This document shows, one piece after another, positions 1 through 8,184 of a stretch of 64,000 bases of DNA. The position numbers were made by a program, and so were the translations under genes. Each line of letters begins with the position of its first letter. Position 1 is the stretch's first letter. Location: the NCBI RefSeq assembly GCF_001950325.1, contig NZ_BDJL01000030.1, forward strand, positions 1 through 64,000, given 5' to 3'. The notes under the pieces are model-generated. The model saw only the letters and a list, made by a program, of their open reading frames with translations, did not search any database and was not told the origin of the DNA. This DNA is from Carboxydothermus islandicus. Its GTDB lineage: Bacteria > Bacillota > Z-2901 > Carboxydothermales > Carboxydothermaceae.

Positions 1-71
1 TCTTTTGTTCCTGCTCCTTAAAACCGCTGTTTTTCGCCCTACTTTGGGGTAATTTTATTTTTGGGTTTGTG

Positions 72-101
72 TTTATACCTTATTTGGCGCGGTTCTCTCA
101 A
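72..101 (-). promoter_or_regulatory. Candidate sigma-A promoter for the gene beyond the left edge
   Basis: Read on the minus strand, TTGAGA (101-96) and TATAAA (77-72) are separated by 18 bases. The -35 box overlaps the stop codon of the preceding methyltransferase gene. The remaining bases to the edge carry purine-rich ribosome-binding sequences (AAGGAG at 19-14, then CAGGAA) but no start codon, so positions 1-65 are probably the leader of a gene that starts just outside the window. In related bacteria rplS often follows trmD, but nothing here identifies the gene. Confidence 0.45.
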
Positions 102-685
102 CTTAGCAATTTACTCTTACAAAACCATTCTTCCCCCAAAAGGCGATCTAAAATAATTGCTACCGCACTTCTAACACTTAAATGGTTATAATCGGTAGGT
201 CCGTATATCGGTTCTAAAATATAGGTTGTACTTTCCATTACCTCCCGGGTCAGTCCCCATCCGGTACCAAAAAGTAAAAGATACGGATTTTCATCCTCCT
301 TAATCTTTTTCCGTAAAAAATTATAACTTACCGTGTTGGGATATACGCGCGCATCAGTGCTTACAGTTAATGGTTTTTTTCCTTCAATTTTTTCAATATC
401 AAGCACTACATCTTCTAAACAATCGACCAGTTTTACAATACGAAAGGCTTCCTTACGGTCGGGATTATAACTGGCCCCGTAGCCCTCCTGCCAAAAGTTT
501 AACACTTTGTTTATTAATTGCTTCATGGTAGATGAAGGATGCACAATATAATAATTTTTTATACCGTAAGTCCGCGAAGAACGAGCAATGTCATGGATAT
601 CCAGATTGGTAACCGATGTAGTCACAACTTCTAAATGCTTGTTATAAACCGGATGATGGACGAGGGCCAGGTAAACATTGCCCAA
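98..685 (-). CDS. SPOUT-type RNA methyltransferase (TrmD-adjacent family)
   Basis: The 195-residue protein resembles the small SAM-dependent RNA methyltransferases of the SPOUT (trefoil-knot) superfamily often encoded directly after trmD. The C-terminal half shows LLLFGTGWGLTREV (about residues 138-151) followed by LEPIYG and NHLSVRSAVAIILDRL, which is the knot and cofactor-loop pattern. The N-terminal part has SRTYGIKNYYIVHP, as in SpoU-like proteins. The start is TTG at 685, two bases after the trmD stop, with AAAGGAG upstream, so the two genes are translationally coupled. The substrate is not known from the sequence; tRNA or rRNA is inferred from the family. Confidence 0.8.
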   Translation of the reverse strand: MGNVYLALVHHPVYNKHLEVVTTSVTNLDIHDIARSSRTYGIKNYYIVHPSSTMKQLINKVLNFWQEGYGASYNPDRKEAFRIVKLVDCLEDVVLDIEKIEGKKPLTVSTDARVYPNTVSYNFLRKKIKEDENPYLLLFGTGWGLTREVMESTTYILEPIYGPTDYNHLSVRSAVAIILDRLLGEEWFCKSKLLS

Positions 686-687
686 TC

Positions 688-1449
688 CTATTCGCTCCTT
701 TCTGGGATCTCGTCGATTAACATCGCCAATTCAAAAAAGCCCTGCCATAAAAGGATTTTTTCCTCTTTGGTAAGCCCTCTTATTTTGAGTAAATCCCGGC
801 GCCGAAAAAACGTATTTAGAAGGGATTGTTTTTTCCGCCATAAATCTATTTTTTTATGATTTCCCGAAAGCAAGACCTCCGGAACTTCCAGCCCTCGGAA
901 ATTTCGAGGACGGGTATAGTGAGGATACTCTAAGAGCTGGTCACTAAAACTTTCCTCCTCGGCCGATACTTCATCCCCCAACACTCCGGGAACCAGGCGA
1001 GCCACCGCATCGATAACTACCATGGCGGCAATTTCGCCGCCGGTTAAAACGTAATCACCAATCGAAATTTCTTCATCAACAATTAACTGGCGAACTCGCT
1101 CGTCAATGCCTTCATAGTGACCGCAAATAAAAATTAAATGTTCTTTTCGGGAAAGCTCCCGGGCAAATTTTTGATTAAATTTCCTTCCCTGGGGTGAGAG
1201 CATAATGGTAAAGGAATTGTTCTTGGGAATTGCTTCGTAGGCGTTTATTACAGGTTCAACTTTCATTACCATACCGGCACCACCACCATAAGGTTTATCA
1301 TCGGCTTGATGATGCCGGTCGGTAGTAAAATCGCGAATATTAATGTAGTTTATTGTTATTATCCCTTTTTCTTGGGCCTTTTTTAAAATACTGCTATTAA
1401 GGGGTCCGTTAAACATTTCAGGAAAAAGAGTTAAAATGTCTATTTTCAT
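688..1449 (-). CDS. trmD: tRNA (guanine-N1)-methyltransferase TrmD
   Basis: TrmD uses SAM to methylate N1 of G37, next to the anticodon, and so prevents +1 frameshifting. The 253 residues match the family length. Visible motifs are [11 protein letters not shown] (50-60), [13 protein letters not shown] (107-119), [11 protein letters not shown] (129-139) and the [15 protein letters not shown] stretch around 167-181, which holds the catalytic Asp (D170, equivalent to D169 of the Haemophilus enzyme). The ATG start is served by TGGAGGA, which lies inside the last codons of rimM four bases upstream, so the genes are coupled. Confidence 0.97.
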   Translation of the reverse strand: MKIDILTLFPEMFNGPLNSSILKKAQEKGIITINYINIRDFTTDRHHQADDKPYGGGAGMVMKVEPVINAYEAIPKNNSFTIMLSPQGRKFNQKFARELSRKEHLIFICGHYEGIDERVRQLIVDEEISIGDYVLTGGEIAAMVVIDAVARLVPGVLGDEVSAEEESFSDQLLEYPHYTRPRNFRGLEVPEVLLSGNHKKIDLWRKKQSLLNTFFRRRDLLKIRGLTKEEKILLWQGFFELAMLIDEIPERSE

Positions 1450-1453
1450 TATT

Positions 1454-1966
1454 TTATTCCTCCAACATCCCCGGCAAAAGTTCGACCTTGATAAAACCTT
1501 CAGGCAAATTTACCTCTTTAACAAAAACCTTAATAAAAGGCAGGAGCAATTCTTTATCATGGATCGTGTCAATAACTAACAAATCATTAGCAGGATTTTT
1601 TATAACTGTACGAATTACGCCTATTTTTTGGGAGTTCAAATCATAAACGGTAAGACCTTTTAATTGAAAAAGGTAAAACTCATTTTCTTTAAGTTGGACA
1701 ATTTCGTTTTTGGGAACTTTCAGGTAACCAAAAATTAACTTATGTGCCTCTTTAAGATCATTAATTTCCATAAACTTTACCAATATTCGCTCTGCCTGTA
1801 ATTGCACCTCTTCAATACGCAGGGGAAAAATATCATCTTCTTTTTCCCAGAATACCCTTTCGGTACTTAAAAACCTCTGAGGATGATCAGTTAAGGGTTC
1901 TACTTTTACCCAGCCATCAATCCCAAAGGTTCCAAGAACGTAACCTATAGCAATTAAATTATTCAT
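1454..1966 (-). CDS. rimM: 16S rRNA processing protein RimM
   Basis: RimM binds S19 and helps mature the 30S head. The 170-residue protein has the two expected domains: an N-terminal beta-barrel opening with [21 protein letters not shown] and a C-terminal PRC-barrel (about 95-170) with [13 protein letters not shown] and NPANDLLVI. The start is ATG at 1966 with AGGTGATGGGG upstream. A terminator-like hairpin separates it from khpA, so its expression may be set below that of the proximal genes. Confidence 0.95.
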   Translation of the reverse strand: MNNLIAIGYVLGTFGIDGWVKVEPLTDHPQRFLSTERVFWEKEDDIFPLRIEEVQLQAERILVKFMEINDLKEAHKLIFGYLKVPKNEIVQLKENEFYLFQLKGLTVYDLNSQKIGVIRTVIKNPANDLLVIDTIHDKELLLPFIKVFVKEVNLPEGFIKVELLPGMLEE

Positions 1967-1984
1967 TCCCCATCACCTTTTAAA

Positions 1985-2009
1985 AAAAAGGGGCAAAAAG
2001 CCCCTTTTT
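1985..2009 (-). terminator. Intra-operon terminator-like hairpin between khpA and rimM
   Basis: A perfect 10-bp stem (1985-1994 with 2000-2009, GGGGC/GCCCC flanked by A and T runs) with a 5-base loop ends in a run of T when read on the minus strand. It begins at the khpA stop codon and ends before the rimM ribosome-binding site. It has the form of a Rho-independent terminator and probably attenuates or processes the transcript, since rimM-trmD have no other obvious promoter. Confidence 0.75.
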
Positions 2010-2235
2010 ATACTATCTCTAAGATTACTTTCTTTTTTTCTCTGGAAGCTGCAGCCTTAACCAGTGTCCGTAAGGCTTTAGCAATTCTACCTTGCTTACC
2101 AATAATTTTTCCCACATCTTGAGGTGCAACTTTTAATTCAATTAAGATAGCTTTTTCGCCTTCGGCAACAGTTACCACCACTTCATCCGGATTATCAACC
2201 AATGATTTTGCTAATACCTCAACTAATCCTTTCAT
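2008..2235 (-). CDS. khpA: KH-domain RNA-binding protein KhpA (YlqC)
   Basis: This is a 75-residue single KH-domain protein. The RNA-contacting GXXG loop is GKQG at 46-49, inside VGKIIGKQGRIAKALRTLVK. In Firmicutes KhpA pairs with KhpB (Jag) and affects cell elongation and RNA turnover. Its place between rpsP and rimM is the classic one. The start is ATG with GAGGTGG upstream. Confidence 0.93.
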   Translation of the reverse strand: MKGLVEVLAKSLVDNPDEVVVTVAEGEKAILIELKVAPQDVGKIIGKQGRIAKALRTLVKAAASREKKKVILEIV

Positions 2236-2253
2236 AAGTCCACCTCGCGGTGT

Positions 2254-2514
2254 CTATTTTTGCTGAAATTTTTGTAAAACCCCGGCTTTTCTTAGAAGAG
2301 CGCGAGCAGTCTCGGTTAGCTGGGCACCTTTTTTCAGCCAGTCCAGAGCTTTTTCTTCGTTAATAACCACTACCGCCGGCTGCTTCACCGGGTCATAATA
2401 ACCAATCTCATCAATTACGCGACCATCCCGCGGCGAACGGGTATCGGCCACTACTACCCGATAAAAGGGGTTTTTCTTTGCTCCCATTCTCTTTAAACGA
2501 ATTTTTACTGCCAT
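2254..2514 (-). CDS. rpsP: 30S ribosomal protein S16
   Basis: The 86-residue protein opens with [31 protein letters not shown], the diagnostic S16 start, and continues with [10 protein letters not shown]16 is needed for assembly of the 30S body. The ATG start follows GGGAGGTG. It is the third gene of the ylxM-ffh operon. Confidence 0.97.
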   Translation of the reverse strand: MAVKIRLKRMGAKKNPFYRVVVADTRSPRDGRVIDEIGYYDPVKQPAVVVINEEKALDWLKKGAQLTETARALLRKAGVLQKFQQK

Positions 2515-2550
2515 TGTTTCACCTCCCTTATTAGGTTTCCAATTGCTATT

Positions 2551-3891
2551 TTATGAAAAGAAGGGAAATTTAATTTTTTTGCCCTTTTTTAACTGTTTCT
2601 CCATACCACCAAACTGTTTCATCATTTTTTTCATCTGTTCAAATTGCTTTAGTAACCGGTTGACCTCCTGAATCGAAGTTCCGCTACCTTTAGCAATACG
2701 CTTTTTGCGGCTACCATCAATAATTTCCGGCTTTCTTCGTTCTTCAGGAGTCATGGAATAAATAATAGCTTCAATGTGTTTTAGCTCTTTTTCATCCACC
2801 ATCCCGGCAATATCTTTTACTTTACCCATCCCCGGAATCATTCCCAGCAATTGCTCTAACGGCCCCATCTTCTTTATTTGTTGCAGGGAATCTAAAAAAT
2901 CTTCTAAGTCAAAATCCCTGCTTTTTAATTTTTCTTGCATTTTTAGAGCTTTTTCCGCATCAATAGCAGCCTGTGCTTTTTCAATCAGAGTTAAAACGTC
3001 GCCCATGCCCAGAATACGGGAGGCCATACGATCTGGATAAAAGGGTTCTAAATTTTCAATTTTTTCGCCCATTCCCGCAAACTTAATCGGGCATCCGGTT
3101 ACAGCCTTAACCGATAAGGCTGCACCCCCTTTGGTATCCCCATCCAATTTGGTAAGAATTACCCCGGTTAAACCTAACTCTTCGTTAAAACTTTTTGCTA
3201 CATTAACCGCATCCTGACCGGTCATGGCATCCACAACCAACAGTATCTCGTGGGGACTCACTTCCTCTTTTATTTTTTTAAGCTCATCCATTAATTCTTC
3301 ATTGATGTGCAAGCGCCCTGCAGTATCAATTATGACGTAATTTTTTAAGTTAGATTTGGCAAAATTAATCGAAGCTTTGGCAATGTCTACCGGTGACTGC
3401 TCTCCCATAGTAAAAACCGGCACGTCAATGGCATCACCTAAAACCTGGAGCTGTTTGATTGCCGCCGGCCGGTAAATGTCCGCAGCAACCAAGAGCGGTT
3501 TTTTTCCTTGTTTTTTCAAGAAATGAGCTAACTTGGCAGCGGTAGTAGTCTTGCCGGCCCCCTGCAAGCCCACAAGCATAATAATCGTTGGAGGCGAACC
3601 GGCATCATTTAATTTTGCATTGGTTTTTCCCATTAAATTTATTAATTCTTCATGAACAATTTTTATTACCTGCTGCCCCGGGGTTAAACTTTCCAGTACT
3701 TCATGACCAACTGCTTTTTCTTTTACTTTAGCAATAAAATCTTTGACCACCTGAAAATTAACATCAGCTTCCAAAAGAGCTATCCGCACTTCTCTAAGTG
3801 CCAGATTAACATCTTCTTCGGTTAATTTACCTTTACCTTTTAACTTTTTAAAAACTTCCTGAAATTTATTTGACAGGTTTTCAAAAACCAT
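2551..3891 (-). CDS. ffh: Signal recognition particle GTPase Ffh
   Basis: Ffh with 4.5S RNA forms the bacterial SRP, which delivers nascent membrane proteins to FtsY. The 446 residues show the N domain (1-95), the GTPase domain with GLQGAGKTT (108-116), DTAGR (189-193) and TKLD (247-250), and a methionine-rich M domain from about 300, including MIPGMGKV and GSGTSIQEVNRLLKQFEQMKKMMKQ, the RNA-binding and signal-peptide-binding part. Its receptor FtsY is encoded at 10920-11831. The SRP RNA is not seen in this window. Confidence 0.97.
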   Translation of the reverse strand: MVFENLSNKFQEVFKKLKGKGKLTEEDVNLALREVRIALLEADVNFQVVKDFIAKVKEKAVGHEVLESLTPGQQVIKIVHEELINLMGKTNAKLNDAGSPPTIIMLVGLQGAGKTTTAAKLAHFLKKQGKKPLLVAADIYRPAAIKQLQVLGDAIDVPVFTMGEQSPVDIAKASINFAKSNLKNYVIIDTAGRLHINEELMDELKKIKEEVSPHEILLVVDAMTGQDAVNVAKSFNEELGLTGVILTKLDGDTKGGAALSVKAVTGCPIKFAGMGEKIENLEPFYPDRMASRILGMGDVLTLIEKAQAAIDAEKALKMQEKLKSRDFDLEDFLDSLQQIKKMGPLEQLLGMIPGMGKVKDIAGMVDEKELKHIEAIIYSMTPEERRKPEIIDGSRKKRIAKGSGTSIQEVNRLLKQFEQMKKMMKQFGGMEKQLKKGKKIKFPFFS

Positions 3892-3905
3892 TTCATCCGC
3901 TCCCG

Positions 3906-4247
3906 CTAATCAAATAAGTTTTTAATTTCTTCAAAATAAGGAACTAAAAGTTTATAGTTATCTTCTCCTAATAACTCTTGCATTTTCGTAAGGATATTGT
4001 TATACTGGGCCATTTTTTGTTCATTTTTTCTTAATAAACCAAGTTTTTCTTCATAAAGGTTTAACTGTCGAATAGCCCGTTGTAAAATATCATAGACTCC
4101 CTGACGGCTTATTTTTAAATACTCGGCAATTTCCGCTAAAGACCAATTTTCGATATAATAAAGTTCAAGAATTTCCCGTTGTTTTTCGGTTAATAAACCT
4201 CCATAAAGTTCCAGCAAGCTTCCGTTTCGGGCAAATTCATCAATCAT
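3906..4247 (-). CDS. ylxM: SRP-associated HTH protein YlxM
   Basis: YlxM is a small sigma-70-region-4-like helix-turn-helix protein almost always encoded before ffh and thought to modulate SRP. Here 113 residues include LTEKQREILELYYIENWSLAEIAEYLKISRQGVYDILQRA (about 19-58) with the HTH at 36-60. ATG at 4247 is preferred because AGGTG lies six bases upstream. An in-frame TTG at 4262 has no ribosome-binding site and would add only five residues. Confidence 0.88.
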   Translation of the reverse strand: MIDEFARNGSLLELYGGLLTEKQREILELYYIENWSLAEIAEYLKISRQGVYDILQRAIRQLNLYEEKLGLLRKNEQKMAQYNNILTKMQELLGEDNYKLLVPYFEEIKNLFD

Positions 4248-4272
4248 TTTTTCACCTGTCAAGTATTTAACC

Positions 4273-4301
4273 TTTACAGTAGTATTTTATTTATATATAC
4301 T
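4273..4301 (+). promoter_or_regulatory. Promoter for the patA-like aminotransferase
   Basis: TTTACA (4273-4278) and TATACT (4296-4301) have the ideal 17-base spacing. Transcription would start near 4308, about 28 bases before the ATG at 4336. It overlaps the divergent ylxM promoter base for base between 4284 and 4301, so the two should compete for RNA polymerase. Confidence 0.7.
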
Positions 4302-4312
4302 TAAATTGTCAA
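4284..4312 (-). promoter_or_regulatory. Promoter for the ylxM-ffh-rpsP-khpA-rimM-trmD operon
   Basis: On the minus strand TTGACA (4312-4307) and TAAAAT (4289-4284) are 17 bases apart. The predicted start near 4277 leaves a leader of about 30 bases before the ylxM ATG at 4247. Confidence 0.75.
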
Positions 4313-4335
4313 GGAAAAAAGAAGGAGGCACAAAA

Positions 4336-5709
4336 ATGGAACTTATTACCTTAGAGCAAGCTTTAACCTTAACCCGTCAGGATATCCGGGACCTCTACCG
4401 TGAATATGTTAACGAAAGTTTAGCAACCCTTTTAAGTTTGTTAGAATTTGATAAACAGTTTGTTAAAGCTAAGGGAACAATAGTTTGGGATAATGAGGGG
4501 AATGCTTATCTCGACTTTTTAGGAGGTTATGGTAGCTTAAACTTTGGTCATAACCCAGAGGAAATCTGGAATGCGGTAAAATTGGTGGAAGAGCTACCCA
4601 ATCTCTTGCAGGCCTCGATAGGTCAGTTAATTGGAGCAGCAGCCTACAATCTGGCAAAAATAACTCCCGGTAATTTAAAACGGGTATTCTTTTGCAATTC
4701 CGGAGCAGAAGCGGTAGAAGGAGCGCTAAAGCTTGCCAGAATTTATACCGGGCGTCCGGGCATCGTATATGCTCACAATTCTTTTCACGGAAAATCTTTT
4801 GGCGCCCTTTCCGTTACCGGTAGGCAAAAGTACCAAACACCTTTTACCCCGCTCTTACCCGAATGCTATCCTGTAACCTTCGGGGATTTAGACGAATTGG
4901 AGAAGATCTTAAAATCTAAAGCCATCGCTGCATTTATTGTAGAACCAATTCAAGGTGAGGGTGGCGTTGTTGTTCCTCCGCAAGGTTATTTAAAAAATGC
5001 CTTAGAACTTTGCCATAAATACGGAGCTCTTTTAATAGTTGATGAAATCCAAACCGGTTTTGGTAGAACGGGTAAACTCTTTGCGGTAGAATATGACGAA
5101 ATTGTTCCCGATATCATGTGTGTAGCTAAATCTCTGGGCGGTGGAGTTATGCCCGTAGGTGCTTATATAACCACCGATGCTATCTGGAAAAAAGCTTACG
5201 GTTCTACCGATAAAGCAACCCTCCATACTTCTACTTTTGGGGGAAATACAAAAGCAATGGCTGCAGTTATCAAAGCAATTGAGCTTTTAGTGAAGTGGGA
5301 TTTAGCAAAAAGAGCCAAAGAGCTTGGTGATTACTTATTGAGCCAGTTAAGTTCACTGCAAAACTCCTATCCCTTGATAAAAGAAGTCCGCGGTAAAGGC
5401 CTTTTAATTGGGCTCGAATTCAACGAACCCCGGGGCTTATTAAATAAAATTCCCGGGCTAACAAATCTCGCCCGGGAGTATACCGGCAGCTTTGTCGCTG
5501 GACTGTTAATGAATAAGCACAGGATTATTACCGCATATACCCTGAACAATCCTAATGTAATCCGCTTAGAACCACCTCTTATTGTAGAAAAAGAAGAATT
5601 GGATAAGTTAATCTATGCTTTAAAGGATATCTTTGAAAGTCACAGTAGCTTTTTAGGGGTAGCATCGGCCAACCTTAAAACGGTTTTCGGCTCCCTTTTT
5701 AAGAGATAA
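4336..5709 (+). CDS. Class III aminotransferase, putrescine aminotransferase-like
   Basis: This PLP enzyme has 457 residues and resembles E. coli PatA (YgjG), which transfers the amino group of putrescine or cadaverine to 2-oxoglutarate. Visible features are FFCNSGAEAVEGALKLAR, FHGKSFGALS, IVEPIQGEGG, the PLP-binding Asp in VDEIQTGFGRTGK (D236) and the Schiff-base Lys in CVAKSLGGGVMP (K265). TLHTSTFGGN and TLNNPNVIRLEPPL are PatA-like. Acetylornithine or another diamine substrate cannot be excluded. The ATG at 4336 with GAAGGAGG is chosen over TTG at 4306, which falls at the predicted transcription start. The gene stands alone between two minus-strand operons and its 3' end overlaps the next gene by 11 bases, convergently. 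Confidence 0.82.
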   Translation: MELITLEQALTLTRQDIRDLYREYVNESLATLLSLLEFDKQFVKAKGTIVWDNEGNAYLDFLGGYGSLNFGHNPEEIWNAVKLVEELPNLLQASIGQLIGAAAYNLAKITPGNLKRVFFCNSGAEAVEGALKLARIYTGRPGIVYAHNSFHGKSFGALSVTGRQKYQTPFTPLLPECYPVTFGDLDELEKILKSKAIAAFIVEPIQGEGGVVVPPQGYLKNALELCHKYGALLIVDEIQTGFGRTGKLFAVEYDEIVPDIMCVAKSLGGGVMPVGAYITTDAIWKKAYGSTDKATLHTSTFGGNTKAMAAVIKAIELLVKWDLAKRAKELGDYLLSQLSSLQNSYPLIKEVRGKGLLIGLEFNEPRGLLNKIPGLTNLAREYTGSFVAGLLMNKHRIITAYTLNNPNVIRLEPPLIVEKEELDKLIYALKDIFESHSSFLGVASANLKTVFGSLFKR

Positions 5710-6871
5710 CTTGTAAAATGAAAAACTTTAAATAATACGTTTCGGGTGAGGAGAGGAGCATCGGGTGATCTTTAGCTTGCCGCCGGGCTTCAATAATCCT
5801 CACTCTTTTTTTGGCATCAAACGCAGCCTCAGAAATCACATTCCAGAATAAATCTTCGGTTAAATGATAAGAACAGGAACTGGTGACTAAAATACCCCCT
5901 TCATTTAAAAGCTTTAAGGCCCTTAGATTTATCTCTTTATAACCCCTTACGGCACCCGGTAAAGCTTCTTTACTTTTGGTAAAAGCAGGAGGGTCTAAAA
6001 TTACAATATCAAAATTTGCTTTGTTCTTTTCCAGTTCGCGCAGGTAGTCAAAACAGTTCGCCTCGACAAAGAAAATTCTATCTTCAAATCCGTTTAACAC
6101 CGCATTTTCCCGGGCCCGGGTTATCGCCTCAGAAGAAATATCTACCCCAATTACTTCTTTTGCTCCAAACCCGGCAGCATAAACGGAAAAAGCTCCTGTA
6201 TGGCAAAAACAATCCAGTACTTTTTTACCTTGGAAAAAAGGCTTTAAAGCTAACCGATTTTCTCTCTGGTCCAAAAAATAGCCGGTTTTATGACCTTCTT
6301 TTATATTCACCGAAAATTTAAAACCATTTTCATTAATTACCACCAATTCCGGTACTTCTCCAGCTAAGAGTCCGGTTGCAAGGGGTAGTCCCTCCTTGGT
6401 CCGCACCGGAACATCGCTTCTTTCATAAATACCCCTGGGTTTTATAACTTCCATTAAGGCCTCAACGATTAACGGTTTTAACCTTTCAATCCCGTAAGTT
6501 AAGCTCTGCAAAACTAAGTAATCACCAAAACGGTCCACAATTAAACCGGGAATTTGATCGGCTTCTCCGTAGATTAAACGATAAGCATCGGTATTGGAAA
6601 CTGCCAAGGAACGATACTGAAAAGCTTTAATTATTTTATTTTTGATCCAGTCATAGTTTATTTCTTCATCATGAAAAGACATCATTCTTACCGCAATTTG
6701 GGAATTATTATTATAATACCCAATTCCTATAAAACGATTGTTATGATCCAAAACCCGAACCAATTCCCCCGGAGAATACGGGTACTGTTCAGCTAACTCG
6801 GTTTTATAAATCCAGGGATGGCCGCTGTAAACCCGATGGGTTCTCCCTTTTATTAGACGTACCGATTGCAC
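5699..6871 (-). CDS. Class I rRNA methyltransferase of the RlmI/YwbD type
   Basis: The 390-residue protein has an N-terminal PUA domain (about 1-75, with GHPWIYKTELAE), a linker beta domain, and a Rossmann SAM-methyltransferase domain with the glycine loop CFCHTGAFSVYAAGFG (221-236) and the catalytic ILDPPAFTKSK (291-301). This is the RlmI family, which makes m5C in 23S rRNA (C1962 in E. coli). Firmicute homologues are less well studied. The start is GTG at 6871 with GGGG 8 bases upstream, within the mtaD tail. It is the last gene of the long fapR-led run. Confidence 0.85.
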   Translation of the reverse strand: MQSVRLIKGRTHRVYSGHPWIYKTELAEQYPYSPGELVRVLDHNNRFIGIGYYNNNSQIAVRMMSFHDEEINYDWIKNKIIKAFQYRSLAVSNTDAYRLIYGEADQIPGLIVDRFGDYLVLQSLTYGIERLKPLIVEALMEVIKPRGIYERSDVPVRTKEGLPLATGLLAGEVPELVVINENGFKFSVNIKEGHKTGYFLDQRENRLALKPFFQGKKVLDCFCHTGAFSVYAAGFGAKEVIGVDISSEAITRARENAVLNGFEDRIFFVEANCFDYLRELEKNKANFDIVILDPPAFTKSKEALPGAVRGYKEINLRALKLLNEGGILVTSSCSYHLTEDLFWNVISEAAFDAKKRVRIIEARRQAKDHPMLLSSPETYYLKFFILQVIS

Positions 6872-6876
6872 TTTAT

Positions 6877-8178
6877 CTACCCCGCTACTAATTTTAATCC
6901 GCGTTTATTTGCTTCAAATTTAATTTTTTCCTCATCAAGACGTGTTAGCTGTCTCTTTTCCATGATAATTTCCCCATCGACAATTACCGTGTCCACATCG
7001 GCTCCTTTGGCCGAGTAGGCAATTAAGTTAAAAATGTTGTGCCGGGGATAAAAATTGGTTTCATTGGTATTAAGTAAAATTATATCGGCTTTATATCCTT
7101 CCTGAAGTAAACCAATTTCCGTTAACCCCAGGGCCCTGGCACCCAAACTCGTTGCCATTGCAATAGAGGTTTTGGCGTTTAAAGCTTCCGGATTCATGTT
7201 GCTTACTTTTTGTAAGTAAGAAGCCGCACGTAATTCTTCAATCATGTCCAGGTCATTGTTACTTGCAGCCCCATCGGTACCCAATCCTACTAAGACCCCG
7301 GCTTCTAACATTTTTACCACCGGAGCAATTCCCGAAGCTAATTTCATATTGCTTTGGGGATTATGAATGGCACCGACCTGATAACGCTTGAGAATTTGAA
7401 TTTCCTCGTCATCGACATGTACCAAGTGGGCTCCTATGGTTTTTACCTCAAATAAACCTAAGCTTTCTAAATGTCTGACCGGTGTTGTGCCATATCTTTC
7501 CTTGATAATGCTTATTTCATCTAAAGTTTCGCTAATATGGATATTTATCGGAACATTTAATCTTTTTGCTTCCACAATTACATCCCGTAAGAATTCCGGG
7601 GGACAAGTATATGGAGCATGAGGCGCCAATGCGGTAGTTATCCGACCGTTGGCCTTCCCCTGCCAGTTTTTAATAAAATCCACACTTTCCTTAAGCCCCT
7701 TTTCACCGTTTGCCGGGTCTAAAGCAACCATGCCCCGGCTTAATACAGCCCGGATACCGCTTTGCTCAACGGCATGAGCAACTTCATCCATGAAAAAATA
7801 CATGTCGCAAAACGTAGTAGTGCCGCTCTTAATCATTTCCACTATTCCCAAAAGACTTCCCCAATAAACATCTTCACCGGTTAAACGGCTTTCACTGGGC
7901 CAAATAACATTATTTAACCAGTCCATTAAAGGAAGGTCATCGGATGCTCCCCGAAATAAGGTCATGGCTACATGCGTATGGCCGTTAATTAAACCCGGTA
8001 AAGCAACTTTATTTCTACCGTCAATTACTTTCAAATTTTCTTTTTCCTTTACCTCAAAATCTACACCGATTTTAGAAATCCGGTCTCCCTCAATTAAAAT
8101 ATCGCTTTCAACCGCTGCAAACCTATTTAAGTCTAAAACCGTAGCATTTTTTATTAGGATTGTCAATTCGTTCACCAT
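6877..8178 (-). CDS. mtaD: 5-methylthioadenosine/S-adenosylhomocysteine deaminase
   Basis: This amidohydrolase deaminates MTA and SAH (and in some homologues 5'-deoxyadenosine) to the inosine analogues. The 433 residues keep the metal site: H67-T-H69, H187 in LAPHAPYTCPP, H214 in INIHISET with E217, and D302 in GLGTDGAASNNDLDM. The ATG at 8178 has GGGG directly against it. An in-frame TTG at 8166, giving TILIKNATVLD, would have a better spaced GGTG, so the true start may be four codons in. It lies seven bases after the aldolase-like gene, in a cluster that also holds ahcY and mtnP. Confidence 0.9.
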   Translation of the reverse strand: MVNELTILIKNATVLDLNRFAAVESDILIEGDRISKIGVDFEVKEKENLKVIDGRNKVALPGLINGHTHVAMTLFRGASDDLPLMDWLNNVIWPSESRLTGEDVYWGSLLGIVEMIKSGTTTFCDMYFFMDEVAHAVEQSGIRAVLSRGMVALDPANGEKGLKESVDFIKNWQGKANGRITTALAPHAPYTCPPEFLRDVIVEAKRLNVPINIHISETLDEISIIKERYGTTPVRHLESLGLFEVKTIGAHLVHVDDEEIQILKRYQVGAIHNPQSNMKLASGIAPVVKMLEAGVLVGLGTDGAASNNDLDMIEELRAASYLQKVSNMNPEALNAKTSIAMATSLGARALGLTEIGLLQEGYKADIILLNTNETNFYPRHNIFNLIAYSAKGADVDTVIVDGEIIMEKRQLTRLDEEKIKFEANKRGLKLVAG

Positions 8179-8184
8179 CCCCGG

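Noticed and set aside
1-71. Possible ribosomal-protein leader motif at the left edge
   Set aside because: The downstream gene is outside the window and no autoregulatory structure could be matched.
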